Source: Bradyrhizobium sp. CCGB12 | GTDB lineage: Bacteria; Pseudomonadota; Alphaproteobacteria; Rhizobiales; Xanthobacteraceae | DNA length: 64,000 nucleotides | NCBI RefSeq assembly: GCF_024199845.1 | Contig: NZ_JANADO010000001.1 | Coordinates: forward strand, 5,208,001-5,272,000 | Reading direction: 5' to 3' | In this document: positions 15,798 to 23,365 of the stretch, in pieces | Layout of the letters: every line of letters begins with the position of its first letter | How positions within the stretch are numbered: position 1 is the stretch's first letter | The notes under the pieces: generated by a model | Seen by the model: only the letters and a program-made list of their open reading frames with translations | What the model was told of the DNA's origin: nothing | Database searches by the model: none | Translations under genes and position numbers: made by a program

Positions 15798-17210
15798 ATG
15801 GATTTTTCGCGAATGTCGGATGGAATCCGGCTGCATCACGCCTCTCATCACCACGATGGGTACGACGGCGAGGGCGGACCGGGTCCTGCGCCGAGGGCCC
15901 CGTTCGTGACTGAGGCGGTCGGCGGTGGCGCCCCGGTCCATCGTCCCGGCCCGACTGAAGCGCACGCCACGAGCGCGCATGCCTGGCATCATGACCGCGA
16001 CCCGGTTCAGTACAAACATCCCACATCGGGGGTCGACACCGGCGGCCACGCCGGCAACCACACCGAGGCGGGCCCGGATGTTTCGTCCACGAAGCCTGCT
16101 TCCGGCGCATCCCATGCCGGGATGGGCATTGCTTCGATCGAGAGTGGGGCGAATACGGCCGGGAACGGCGGGGATGGCCACTTCTACGGAGGTATCATTC
16201 ACGCGTCCCTGCTGATCTACGAGCCGATCAACATCTCAGTGAGCGCGGGATACGGCGCGGTCGCCCTGGCCAGCCAGTCCAACAATCTGAATGTCGATCA
16301 GTCCGCTTTTCAGATGGCCGGCGTCGGCGGTGATGGCGGCAACGACAACCTTGCATCGGGAGGAAACGTCACGTCGTCCTCAGGCTCCGGCGTGATCGCC
16401 AGCGGCGACAACAGCGCCGGGAACGGCGGCAGCGGCTATTTCTCGGGTGCGATCGTGGACGCTCCCGTGGTGATTTATCATCCGATCAATATTGCATTGG
16501 CGAGCCCGGGCGGCTCTGCGCATGCAAGTCAGTCGAACACGGTCGACATCGACCAATCGGCTACGCAGATCGCGGGCGTCGGCGGAAGTGGCGGACATGG
16601 CAATGTGGCCGCCGGCGGCAGCGTCATCACGCTCGACCCCAGTTGGGGATCAAGCAACGGAGGGAGCGTCTTTGGCGTTCACACGGGCGGAACCGAGGCC
16701 GGCAATGGCGGTGACGGCGTGTTCTACGGGGAACTCGTCCATACCTCGGTTGTCGTGTACAACCCGATCAACATCGCAATCGCGGGCTATGGCTCCAGCG
16801 CTTACGCGGTCCAGATAAATGATGTCTCCGTGGATCAATCCGCGATTCAGATCGCCGGTATTGGCGGCCACGGCGGCAGCGACAACGCCGCGGCGGGCGG
16901 CCATGCAAGCCTTCTCTCCCATCTGTGGGGCGGCTCAGATACGATCGCAACCGGTTCGAACAGCGCAGGCAATGGCGGCAACGGCTATTTTGCAGGCAGC
17001 CTGATCGACGTCAGCGTCGCGATCTACGCCCCCATCAACATAGCAATCGCAGGTCCACATTCGACGGCCGTCGCCGATCAAGTCAACAACGTGCACATCG
17101 ACCAGAGTGCGATCCAGATCGCCGGAGTTGGCGGGGACGGCGGCACCGGCAACCTCGCGCTGGGCGGCGATTTCGCGCATCTCTTGTCGGATCTTCACCT
17201 GCTGGCATAG
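15798..17210 (+). CDS. Glycine-rich four-module repeat protein, candidate type I secretion substrate
   Basis: GGGAGG precedes the ATG at 15798. The 470-residue product has no Sec signal. Residues 1-110 are His/Gly/Pro-rich and look disordered. From about 115 there are four modules of 86-94 residues, each opening with AGNGGDGxFxG (at about 121, 207, 301, 390), then a beta-like stretch with YxPINIAIA, then QxNxVxxDQSAxQIAGVGG and a closing glycine run ending in AxGG. The C-terminus is short and hydrophobic (DFAHLLSDLHLLA). It lacks the RTX nonapeptide GGxGxDxUx. It lies upstream of a dedicated type I exporter, so secretion by that route is the natural reading. Module spacing suggests a beta-solenoid or adhesive surface fibre; the Q-N-DQ spacing is faintly curlin-like. 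The function is inferred only from context. Confidence 0.8.
   Translation: MDFSRMSDGIRLHHASHHHDGYDGEGGPGPAPRAPFVTEAVGGGAPVHRPGPTEAHATSAHAWHHDRDPVQYKHPTSGVDTGGHAGNHTEAGPDVSSTKPASGASHAGMGIASIESGANTAGNGGDGHFYGGIIHASLLIYEPINISVSAGYGAVALASQSNNLNVDQSAFQMAGVGGDGGNDNLASGGNVTSSSGSGVIASGDNSAGNGGSGYFSGAIVDAPVVIYHPINIALASPGGSAHASQSNTVDIDQSATQIAGVGGSGGHGNVAAGGSVITLDPSWGSSNGGSVFGVHTGGTEAGNGGDGVFYGELVHTSVVVYNPINIAIAGYGSSAYAVQINDVSVDQSAIQIAGIGGHGGSDNAAAGGHASLLSHLWGGSDTIATGSNSAGNGGNGYFAGSLIDVSVAIYAPINIAIAGPHSTAVADQVNNVHIDQSAIQIAGVGGDGGTGNLALGGDFAHLLSDLHLLA
16158..17175 (+). repeat. Four tandem protein-coding modules of about 260-280 bp
   Basis: The modules correspond to residues of about 121-190, 207-274, 301-368 and 390-458 of the repeat protein. 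Two invariant blocks frame each: AGNGGxGxF near the start and DQSAxQxAGxGGxGG near the end. The linkers differ in length, so the DNA is an old, diverged tandem array rather than a recent slippage product. Confidence 0.75.
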
Positions 17211-17459
17211 CGAAAATTGCATCGCTCGCATGGCCGATCGCATCGCGACGCGCACCGTCGCCACTCTCCGCATGCAAAGCCCACGCAGAGGCGGCCTCCC
17301 CTGACGAAAACTCGTACTTTCGTACGTAGGCCCACCAAACCGGGTGGTGTCCGATTTGACATCTATCGCCCTCGCGCACGAGCGGATCAGACTTGGCGCG
17401 CGCGTCCGCCTGATGGGGAGGATGTTGCACGACAGCCAACACAACGACGGAGGCCTCAA

Positions 17460-17918
17460 ATGTTGCCAAAGGCAATCAACGTCTCGGATACGATCAAGGT
17501 CAAATCGATCGACACCGGTGGTCAAAGTGCCGGAAATGGCGGCGACGGTGTTTTCAAGGGAGCCATCATCAGCAAGCCGACTGTCAACTACGATCCGACC
17601 AACAAGGCGGAAGGTGCTGACGTGCACGTGAGCACCGGCGATCACGTCAAACAGTCGGCGGATTGGGATGCCGGCGGCGCAAACGCCAAGGCCTCGGTGC
17701 TCTCCAAGGCCCATGGCGGAGACGCCGAGTCGAACGGAAGCCAGAAATCCTACAGCGGCTACGATACGTCCAAGGTCCACGCCAATACGGATGCCACCCA
17801 GATCAACAAGGTCATGGTGGACCAGCACCAGGAAGTTGCGGCCGGCATCGGCGGCGATGGCGGAGACGGCAACTTCGCATGGGGTGGCGGAGTGAGCTTC
17901 GATCTCGATACGCTCTGA
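17460..17918 (+). CDS. Second, single-module repeat protein, candidate type I secretion substrate
   Basis: GGAGG lies 8 bases upstream of the ATG at 17460, and the product has 152 residues. It starts with SAGNGGDGVFKGAIISKPTVNYDPTN and ends with TQINKVMVDQHQEVAAGIGGDGGDGNFAWGGG, the same opening and closing blocks as the modules of the preceding gene. About 60 polar residues are inserted between the halves. The end FDLDTL, with acidic and hydrophobic terminal residues, resembles many type I secretion C-termini. No Sec signal is present. It sits 249 bases after the large repeat protein and 135 bases before the exporter ATPase. It may be a minor subunit, nucleator or cap of the same structure. 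Confidence 0.75.
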   Translation: MLPKAINVSDTIKVKSIDTGGQSAGNGGDGVFKGAIISKPTVNYDPTNKAEGADVHVSTGDHVKQSADWDAGGANAKASVLSKAHGGDAESNGSQKSYSGYDTSKVHANTDATQINKVMVDQHQEVAAGIGGDGGDGNFAWGGGVSFDLDTL

Positions 17919-17940
17919 CCAGCCGCTCGTCCGACTGGAG

Positions 17941-17966
17941 GGACCGACGGCCGCGGCCGCCGGTCC
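17941..17966 (+). terminator. GC-rich intra-operon stem-loop
   Basis: GGACCGACGGCC (17941-17952) and GGCCGCCGGTCC (17955-17966) form a 12-bp stem with one mismatch and a two-base loop. It lies 22 bases after the small repeat protein and before the exporter gene. No T-run follows. It may attenuate read-through or stabilise the substrate transcript. Confidence 0.5.
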
Positions 17967-18053
17967 TGGATTTCACGCCAATGATGTACCGATGCCGTTG
18001 CCGGATTGCGTTGGCCATCGGTCAGGTGCGCCGGACCTCGATTTCAGGCGGTG

Positions 18054-19796
18054 ATGATCATGCTGATGCCGCCCCTTCGGTTGCCCATCCTGCCGCAGAT
18101 CCGAACGCCACTGCACGCGGCCCTCTGGTCCTGCGTGGGACCGTTAGCTCTCGTCTTCGCATATAGCTGCAGCTACAACCTGCTTCTGTTTGCGCCCTCC
18201 ATCTATCTTCTTCAGATCTACGACCGGGTGCTGTCGAGCCGGAGCGGCGACACGTTGTTCCTGCTCACGCTCATTGTCGCGATCACAGTGGTTGTCGGCG
18301 GCGTGTTCGATGCATTGCGGCGCGCCGTCCTCGGACGCCTCGGCGGCTGGCTCGACGATCGCCTTCGTCCTTGCGTGCTTTCGGCCGGTCTCGAATCGGC
18401 ATTTCGCGGCGATGGGACGCAAGCGTCGGGCGCATATCGGGATCTCACCGTGCTGCGCCAGTTCGTCGAGTCCGGCGCATGTACGATGCTGTTCGACGCG
18501 CTCTGGGCGCCCCTGTTCCTCCTTGTCCTCTTCCTGATCCATCCCCTGCTCGGCATGGTGGGCGCCTGCTGCGTCGCCTTCCTGTTCGCTCTCACGGTTG
18601 CCGGAGAGCTGGTCACGGAAGACGTTCTGCTCAGATCCGGCGCCGCGCTCTCCAGAAGCTACGGTCGCCTTCAGACCGCCGCGGGCAACATCCACATGAT
18701 CCGTGCCATGGGAATGTTCGATAGCGCTGCGCGCATGATCCACCGTGACGCGCAGCAAGCGCGCAGAGAGCACGATGTGGCACTCCGGCGAGGCGAGATC
18801 GTCTCACTGGCGGCCAAGCCGGTTCGCGCGCTGTCGCAGGTCTTGATCATGGGGGCTGCCGCATGGCTCGTCCTCGATCACGGCAAGAATCCAGCCATCA
18901 TCTTTGCTGCGATGCTGATGTTCAGCCGGGCGCTCGCGCCGGTCGAAAGTGCGGTCGCAGGCTGGAAATCACTCGTGACGGCCGTGACCGCCTGCCAGCG
19001 GCTCGGCGCACTTCTCGCCGCATTCCCCGTCGTCCGGCAGGAGAGCGCGTCGGTCTTCCCGCCGCAGGCGCGAAGTGGCCTCGTCGTCGACAATGTCAGC
19101 GTGTGGCTTGCGGGGAGCAACCATCTCCTGCTGAACGGGGTCTCGTTCAGCCTCATGCCCGGAGAATGCCTTGGCATTATCGGTCCGTCCGGATCAGGCA
19201 AGTCCCTGCTCGGCCAGGTGATCGCCGGGCTGTCGATGCCGACGCATGGCCGTGTCCTGCTCGACAATACCGACGTTTCGCTGCTCCGCGAGGGCCGCAG
19301 CGGCGACAGCCTCGGTTATCTCCCCCAGGATATCAACCTTTTCGGCGACACCATCAACGACATCATCGCACGCCTTGAAGATGCCGACCGGCAGAAGGTC
19401 GTGGAAGCGGCCAAGCTCGTCGGAATCCATGGGGCGATCATGCGCCTGCCCGAGGGTTACGACACGCCGGTTCACAGTGAAGCAGCCTTCTCACGCGGGT
19501 ATCGGCAGCGCCTCGGTCTTGCCCGCGCCTTTTTTGGCAACCCGCGCCTGATCGTTCTCGACGAACCCAATGCCAGCCTCGACTACGGCGGCGAGCGAAT
19601 GCTGCTGGATGCCATCGAGCGCATGAAGCTCGAAGGTGTCATCCTCGTTGTCGTCACTCACAGGATGGGTCTCCTCGCCGCCACGGACAAGATCGCCATC
19701 ATGGAAGACGGTGCGGTCGCCGCGTTCGGCGACAGCGAGGACATCTTTGAACGGCACCTGAGCCGCCCCCAAGTTACTTCGCAGATTGTGCCATGA
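18054..19796 (+). CDS. Type I secretion ABC transporter, permease/ATPase (PrtD-like)
   Basis: The 580-residue protein has six predicted membrane segments in its first half (CSYNLLLFAPSIYLLQIYDRVLSS is the classic first block of this family) and a C-terminal ATPase. Walker A is GPSGSGKS at about residue 376, Walker B LIVLDEPNASLD at about 498, and the switch histidine is in VVTHRMG. The ABC signature is unusual: FSRGYRQRLGLARA replaces the expected LSGGQRQR. No C39 peptidase domain is present. The start is uncertain among GTG 18051, ATG 18054 and ATG 18060. The adaptor gene overlaps its stop by four bases. It should export the two glycine-rich proteins encoded just upstream, with a TolC-like outer membrane partner encoded elsewhere. 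Confidence 0.9.
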   Translation: MIMLMPPLRLPILPQIRTPLHAALWSCVGPLALVFAYSCSYNLLLFAPSIYLLQIYDRVLSSRSGDTLFLLTLIVAITVVVGGVFDALRRAVLGRLGGWLDDRLRPCVLSAGLESAFRGDGTQASGAYRDLTVLRQFVESGACTMLFDALWAPLFLLVLFLIHPLLGMVGACCVAFLFALTVAGELVTEDVLLRSGAALSRSYGRLQTAAGNIHMIRAMGMFDSAARMIHRDAQQARREHDVALRRGEIVSLAAKPVRALSQVLIMGAAAWLVLDHGKNPAIIFAAMLMFSRALAPVESAVAGWKSLVTAVTACQRLGALLAAFPVVRQESASVFPPQARSGLVVDNVSVWLAGSNHLLLNGVSFSLMPGECLGIIGPSGSGKSLLGQVIAGLSMPTHGRVLLDNTDVSLLREGRSGDSLGYLPQDINLFGDTINDIIARLEDADRQKVVEAAKLVGIHGAIMRLPEGYDTPVHSEAAFSRGYRQRLGLARAFFGNPRLIVLDEPNASLDYGGERMLLDAIERMKLEGVILVVVTHRMGLLAATDKIAIMEDGAVAAFGDSEDIFERHLSRPQVTSQIVP

Positions 19797-21265
19797 TCTG
19801 GAATTCTCTCACCATCTGGAAGCACGCCGCCGTATCGAGACTTCCCATGATCTGGGACCGGCTCATGCGAGCGCCGGCAAGCCCTCCGCCCGCCCGACGG
19901 TCTGGAGTCGTGGTGACCGCAATCGACGATTTCGCGCCGCTGGAATTTCCATGGTGCTCGACGCCCACGCCGACCTCTCCACGCGGAAGGCTTCGCGGTA
20001 TCACCGTCGCGGGCAATCTGCTGGTGCTCTGCTTCATGCTGGGGCTTGGGACATGGGCGAGCCTCGCGCCGCTCGAAAGCGCCGCGATCGCCTCCGGCGT
20101 CGTGGAATCGGAATCGAGCCGCAAAACGATTCAGCATCTGGAAGGCGGTATCGTCAGGAAGATCCTGGTTTCGGATGGCGATATCGTGCGAAGCGGCCAA
20201 ACGCTGATCGCGCTGGACGACACCCGGGCCAGCTCGGAGATGCAAAGCCTTCAAGGCCAATTGTGGGATGCAGCTGCGCGTGCCGCTCGGCTTGAAGCCG
20301 AGCAGCAGAGATTTGAAACGATCGCAATCCCGGACGCGCTGGGCCAGGACAGCAAGCAGAACGGCGTGGCCGCCGCTGCGGTGTCGGCGCAGCAGTTCAT
20401 CTTTCAGGCACGCCTGCAGGTTCACGAGTCGCAGCTCGCGGTCATTCGCGAACGAAGGCGTCAAGTCGAGAAGGAGATCGAAGGTCTCACGGCGCAGGAG
20501 AGCGCCACCGGGCAGCGGATCAGCATCGTCCGGGAGGAGCTGGACATGGTCGCGACCCTCGTCAACAAGGGGCTCGAACGGCGGCCGCGACTTCTGAACC
20601 TGCAGCGGGAGCTGGCCGACGTCGAGGGCCGCCGCGGCGAGATCACCGCGCAGATTTCCCGCGCCGGGCAGGTCATCAGCGAACAACAGGCCACGTTGTT
20701 CAAGCTCGAGAGCGAGAGACAGAACGAGATCGCACAGTCGCTTCGCGAAGCACAGAACCAGATATTTCAGCTCCGCGAGCGGTTGCTTGCGGCCAGGGAT
20801 CAGCTATCGCGAACGGAGGTCAAGGCGCCCGAGGACGGCGTGATAACCGATTTGCGGATCCATACAGCCGGCGGCGTCATCGGAGCGGGTGCCCCGCTCA
20901 TGGACCTGGTGCCACGGCAAGACCGCCTCATCGTGACCGCGCGCCTGCGGCCTGAGGATATCGATGTGGTTCATCCCGGCCTCAATGCCGAGGTTCACCT
21001 CGTACCGTACAATCAGCGTCGCGTGCCCCGCCTGAAAGGAACCGTCGTGCACGTGTCCGCAGACCGGCTCCTCGACAAGCGTACCGACCAGCCATACTAC
21101 GCGACCAAGATCCGGATCGACGACGCGCAGATCGTCGCAAACGACATCCAGATCGTCCCCGGCATGCCGGTTCAAGTGTTCATCACGACGGGACGCGGTA
21201 CCGTGGCTCTCTACGCACTGAGGCCCCTGCTCGACAGCTTCCGTGGTGCATTCAGAGAGGACTAG
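19793..21265 (+). CDS. HlyD-family type I secretion periplasmic adaptor
   Basis: The 490-residue protein starts in an ATGA overlap with the exporter ATPase. It has a cytoplasmic N-terminal stretch, one membrane segment (about 65-88, ITVAGNLLVLCFMLGLGTWASLAPL), then a lipoyl half-motif (IQHLEGGIVRKILVSDGDIVRSGQTLIALDD). A long coiled coil follows (about 150-340), then the second lipoyl half (VKAPEDGVITDLRIHTAGGVIGAGAPLMDLVP) and a beta-barrel end. This is the usual domain order of HlyD/PrtE adaptors that bridge the inner membrane ATPase to TolC. The N-terminal cytoplasmic part, about 65 residues, is longer than usual and could be involved in substrate recognition. Its 3' end overlaps the convergent regulator gene by four bases. 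Confidence 0.92.
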   Translation: MIWNSLTIWKHAAVSRLPMIWDRLMRAPASPPPARRSGVVVTAIDDFAPLEFPWCSTPTPTSPRGRLRGITVAGNLLVLCFMLGLGTWASLAPLESAAIASGVVESESSRKTIQHLEGGIVRKILVSDGDIVRSGQTLIALDDTRASSEMQSLQGQLWDAAARAARLEAEQQRFETIAIPDALGQDSKQNGVAAAAVSAQQFIFQARLQVHESQLAVIRERRRQVEKEIEGLTAQESATGQRISIVREELDMVATLVNKGLERRPRLLNLQRELADVEGRRGEITAQISRAGQVISEQQATLFKLESERQNEIAQSLREAQNQIFQLRERLLAARDQLSRTEVKAPEDGVITDLRIHTAGGVIGAGAPLMDLVPRQDRLIVTARLRPEDIDVVHPGLNAEVHLVPYNQRRVPRLKGTVVHVSADRLLDKRTDQPYYATKIRIDDAQIVANDIQIVPGMPVQVFITTGRGTVALYALRPLLDSFRGAFRED

Positions 21266-22044
21266 CTCTCCAGCATTGGCGCTGCGCCGGGGTCGTGATC
21301 GCGCCTCTGCGCGGGCAACCGGCCGCGCCAGCGGAGCACGGCTTCCGTCCGATTGTGCGCAGCGCACTTCCTCATGATGTGCTGGATGTGCATCTTGACC
21401 GTGCTTTCCGAGAGATTCAATTTGGCGGCGATCAGCTTGTTGGGCAGGCCGAGCTCCAATTCCGCCAGAACATGTTGCTCTCGAGGCGTGAGACCGGTCA
21501 TGCTCCTGTCGATAGCCGCTCTGGCTCCCTCGTTCATAAGGTATGCGGGCGCAAGCCCGCGCGCATCCGGCGGCTCGAAATCCGGCATCCTGTTCATCCC
21601 GCCGACCGGCAATGGCCTGTAGACGCCGCCGACAAGAACAAGGCGGAGGCCGGCTATGACGACCTCGATTGGGAGCGAGGTGGGAAGAAAGCCGCGCACG
21701 CCCCGCTGCATCGCGGCCTGCGCGGTCGGCTCGTCGTCATGGTTTGACAGGATCGCAACGGCGGCGTTGGGACAGCACTCCGCAACGAAGGCGAGATTGC
21801 CCTCAACCGAGGGATCGTCGATGGACTTGTCGGCGATACTCAGCACCACCAGACGAACATCGCGGGTTGACGTGCAGTCCAGGGTTTCGACCGTTGCCAT
21901 GTCGAGGATCTCGACTTCCGCCAATTCCCGCCTGAGGACGGTCAGAATACACGTGCGGGGCAACAGGAGCGGTTCGACGATCACCAGAACCGGCAAGTGA
22001 AGCGATCCATCGAGTCGCCTTGAGGAGTTGGTTATGTCGTCCAT
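21262..22044 (-). CDS. LuxR/NarL-type response regulator-like transcription factor
   Basis: I place the start at 22044 (MDDITNSSRRLDGSL) because GAGGAA lies 5 bases upstream; the longer frame to 22116 begins inside a perfect inverted repeat. The 260-residue protein has a receiver-like N-terminal domain (LPVLVIVEPLLLPRTCILTVLRREL...) in which the usual phospho-accepting aspartate region reads LVVLSIADKS, so it may be phosphorylation independent. The C-terminal LuxR domain is LTPREQHVLAELELGLPNKLIAAKLNLSESTVKMHIQHIMRK. It converges on the adaptor gene and is the likely local regulator of the type I secretion operon. Confidence 0.85.
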   Translation of the reverse strand: MDDITNSSRRLDGSLHLPVLVIVEPLLLPRTCILTVLRRELAEVEILDMATVETLDCTSTRDVRLVVLSIADKSIDDPSVEGNLAFVAECCPNAAVAILSNHDDEPTAQAAMQRGVRGFLPTSLPIEVVIAGLRLVLVGGVYRPLPVGGMNRMPDFEPPDARGLAPAYLMNEGARAAIDRSMTGLTPREQHVLAELELGLPNKLIAAKLNLSESTVKMHIQHIMRKCAAHNRTEAVLRWRGRLPAQRRDHDPGAAPMLES

Positions 22045-22101
22045 GATTTCCTCGAGATAAAAGAACTTCCGCGATATTCCCATTTCGTGTTGCGTCTCCC
22101 C

Positions 22102-22132
22102 TGCTGCTGCATTCATCCTGAATGCAGCAGCA
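22102..22132. promoter_or_regulatory. Perfect 14-bp inverted repeat in the LuxR-gene leader
   Basis: TGCTGCTGCATTCA (22102-22115) and TGAATGCAGCAGCA (22119-22132) are perfect inverted copies separated by TCC. The site lies 58-88 bases upstream of the preferred regulator start. It contains an alternative ATG (22114-22116), which would be buried in an mRNA hairpin. It may act as an autoregulatory operator or as a translation-controlling leader hairpin. Confidence 0.6.
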
Positions 22133-22255
22133 CGAGAGCGGCGCAGTGCCGCCGTTAGTGCCGTATCCGCTGCGGGATCACTCGGCGCGTGGGTGGAAAT
22201 TCTTTCCGCTCAAATCATTCGGGCGCGTACCGCGGTGACGCAGTCGACGCATTTC

Positions 22256-22840
22256 CTAATTGCAAATATTTCGATACGCCGTTGACGCCGCCGACCCCGA
22301 CTTGCCGTCGACGACATAGGCTTCATCCTCCTTCACGAGATAAAGAAACGGTCTCTCTCCGGTCTCGCCGCCTGATACGGTTCTTCCTTTCACACGCCCG
22401 CAAATCGTATCCACGGGGCGTCCAAGCGTGTTCTTTCGCATTGTCCGCTTCATATCGGTGAATTCGGCCGATCCTGGATCCTCGATCTTCGCCGCGATGG
22501 TGACCTTCGCCTTTTCCAGGACAGGGTCTGATACGTCCGCGGGCCGTTCGGATGCCGGGACGCTGATTTTCGTCCGCGGAGACGCCGCTTTGGCGAGGTC
22601 GGCCGAGCCGCGTTTCTCTGGAGATGATTTCTTGCCGGGCCTTGCCGGCGTTGCAGAATTCGATTTGACGACCGGAGGATCCGGCGCCAATGCCGTCGGC
22701 ATTAGCTGCGCGGGTCGTGCGACCGCGACCCTGTCGAAACAGGGCGGCGACGCGCAGCCAAGGAAATACCCTCGGGAAGGCGCGAAAAAGCCAAAGCCGA
22801 TCAGGACCCCTGCCAGCACGCCAACAAAAAGCAGTCCCAT
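22256..22840 (-). CDS. Membrane-anchored hypothetical protein
   Basis: The 194-residue protein has one N-terminal hydrophobic segment (MGLLFVGVLAGVLIGFGFFA) that acts as an anchor or uncleaved signal. A Pro/Ala/Ser/Lys-rich linker spans about residues 45-105. The C-terminal domain is compact (AKVTIAAKIEDPGSAEFTDMKR, then CGRVKG, then ERPFLYLVKEDEAYVVDG). A domain of this type, with the DPGSAEF and CGxV pattern, is common in small envelope proteins of rhizobia, but I know of no function. It stands alone, 211 bases beyond the preferred LuxR start, on the same strand. Confidence 0.65.
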   Translation of the reverse strand: MGLLFVGVLAGVLIGFGFFAPSRGYFLGCASPPCFDRVAVARPAQLMPTALAPDPPVVKSNSATPARPGKKSSPEKRGSADLAKAASPRTKISVPASERPADVSDPVLEKAKVTIAAKIEDPGSAEFTDMKRTMRKNTLGRPVDTICGRVKGRTVSGGETGERPFLYLVKEDEAYVVDGKSGSAASTAYRNICN

Positions 22841-23216
22841 CCGATTCCCCTCCTCGGGAGCTCGGTTCGCACTTGCAACTAGGACATTCCGCGCTGGTGA
22901 TCTATCTGTTGCGCAAAAGCGTTAAACCCTCATTAAGCGCACGCGGTTGCCCGGCCCGTGCCTGGAGGGGTGAATCAGATCGGGCCTGGACCCGCGCCGG
23001 CCAGCTTCGGAGCACTGCACCAGTTTCGCGCCAGAAACCGCACTAGCGAATCGGAACGAAGGCAATTGGACTCGAACCAAGGCGGAAAAGATCAGCGAAG
23101 CTGACCAATGCTCTGCCGCTCATAATCCAGTGCAAAAGGGCCGCTCGAAAATTTTCCCGAGCAAAGAATTGGCGGCGGGGGGCGCCTCGGTTCGGGGGGC
23201 TTCGACCATTTCACGG
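22841..23216. other. Intergenic stretch without a gene
   Basis: No convincing coding frame, tRNA or hairpin was seen. The stretch carries the promoter side of the leftward anchored protein and ends at the asparaginase-like remnant. Confidence 0.45.
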
Positions 23217-23365
23217 CTACGGCTCGCCGAAGACGCTCACGCGCATCCAGTCGCGACAGGCCGCGGCCGCAAGGACAGGATCAATCAGCGCGGCGATGTC
23301 CTGGAGTCGTGCAGGGACGAGTCTGCGGGCACCCTTCAACGCCCGCAGACTCAATGGCGCTCGAT
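23217..23365 (-). pseudogene. Remnant of an asparaginase-like C-terminus
   Basis: Directly behind the sulfatase stop, an open frame ends in ACRDWMRVSVFGEP followed by a stop. The asparaginase encoded at 32488-33477 ends in ACRDWMRVSVFGEL. The DNA of the two tails is nearly identical for about 45 bases and then diverges. There is no start codon or upstream domain here, so this is a fragment left by duplication or rearrangement, not a gene. Confidence 0.5.

Noticed and set aside
15798..17918. RTX toxin or PE_PGRS-like protein
   Set aside because: The nonapeptide GGxGxDxUx is absent and the glycine runs are confined to two blocks per module with beta-like stretches between, unlike continuous PGRS repeats.
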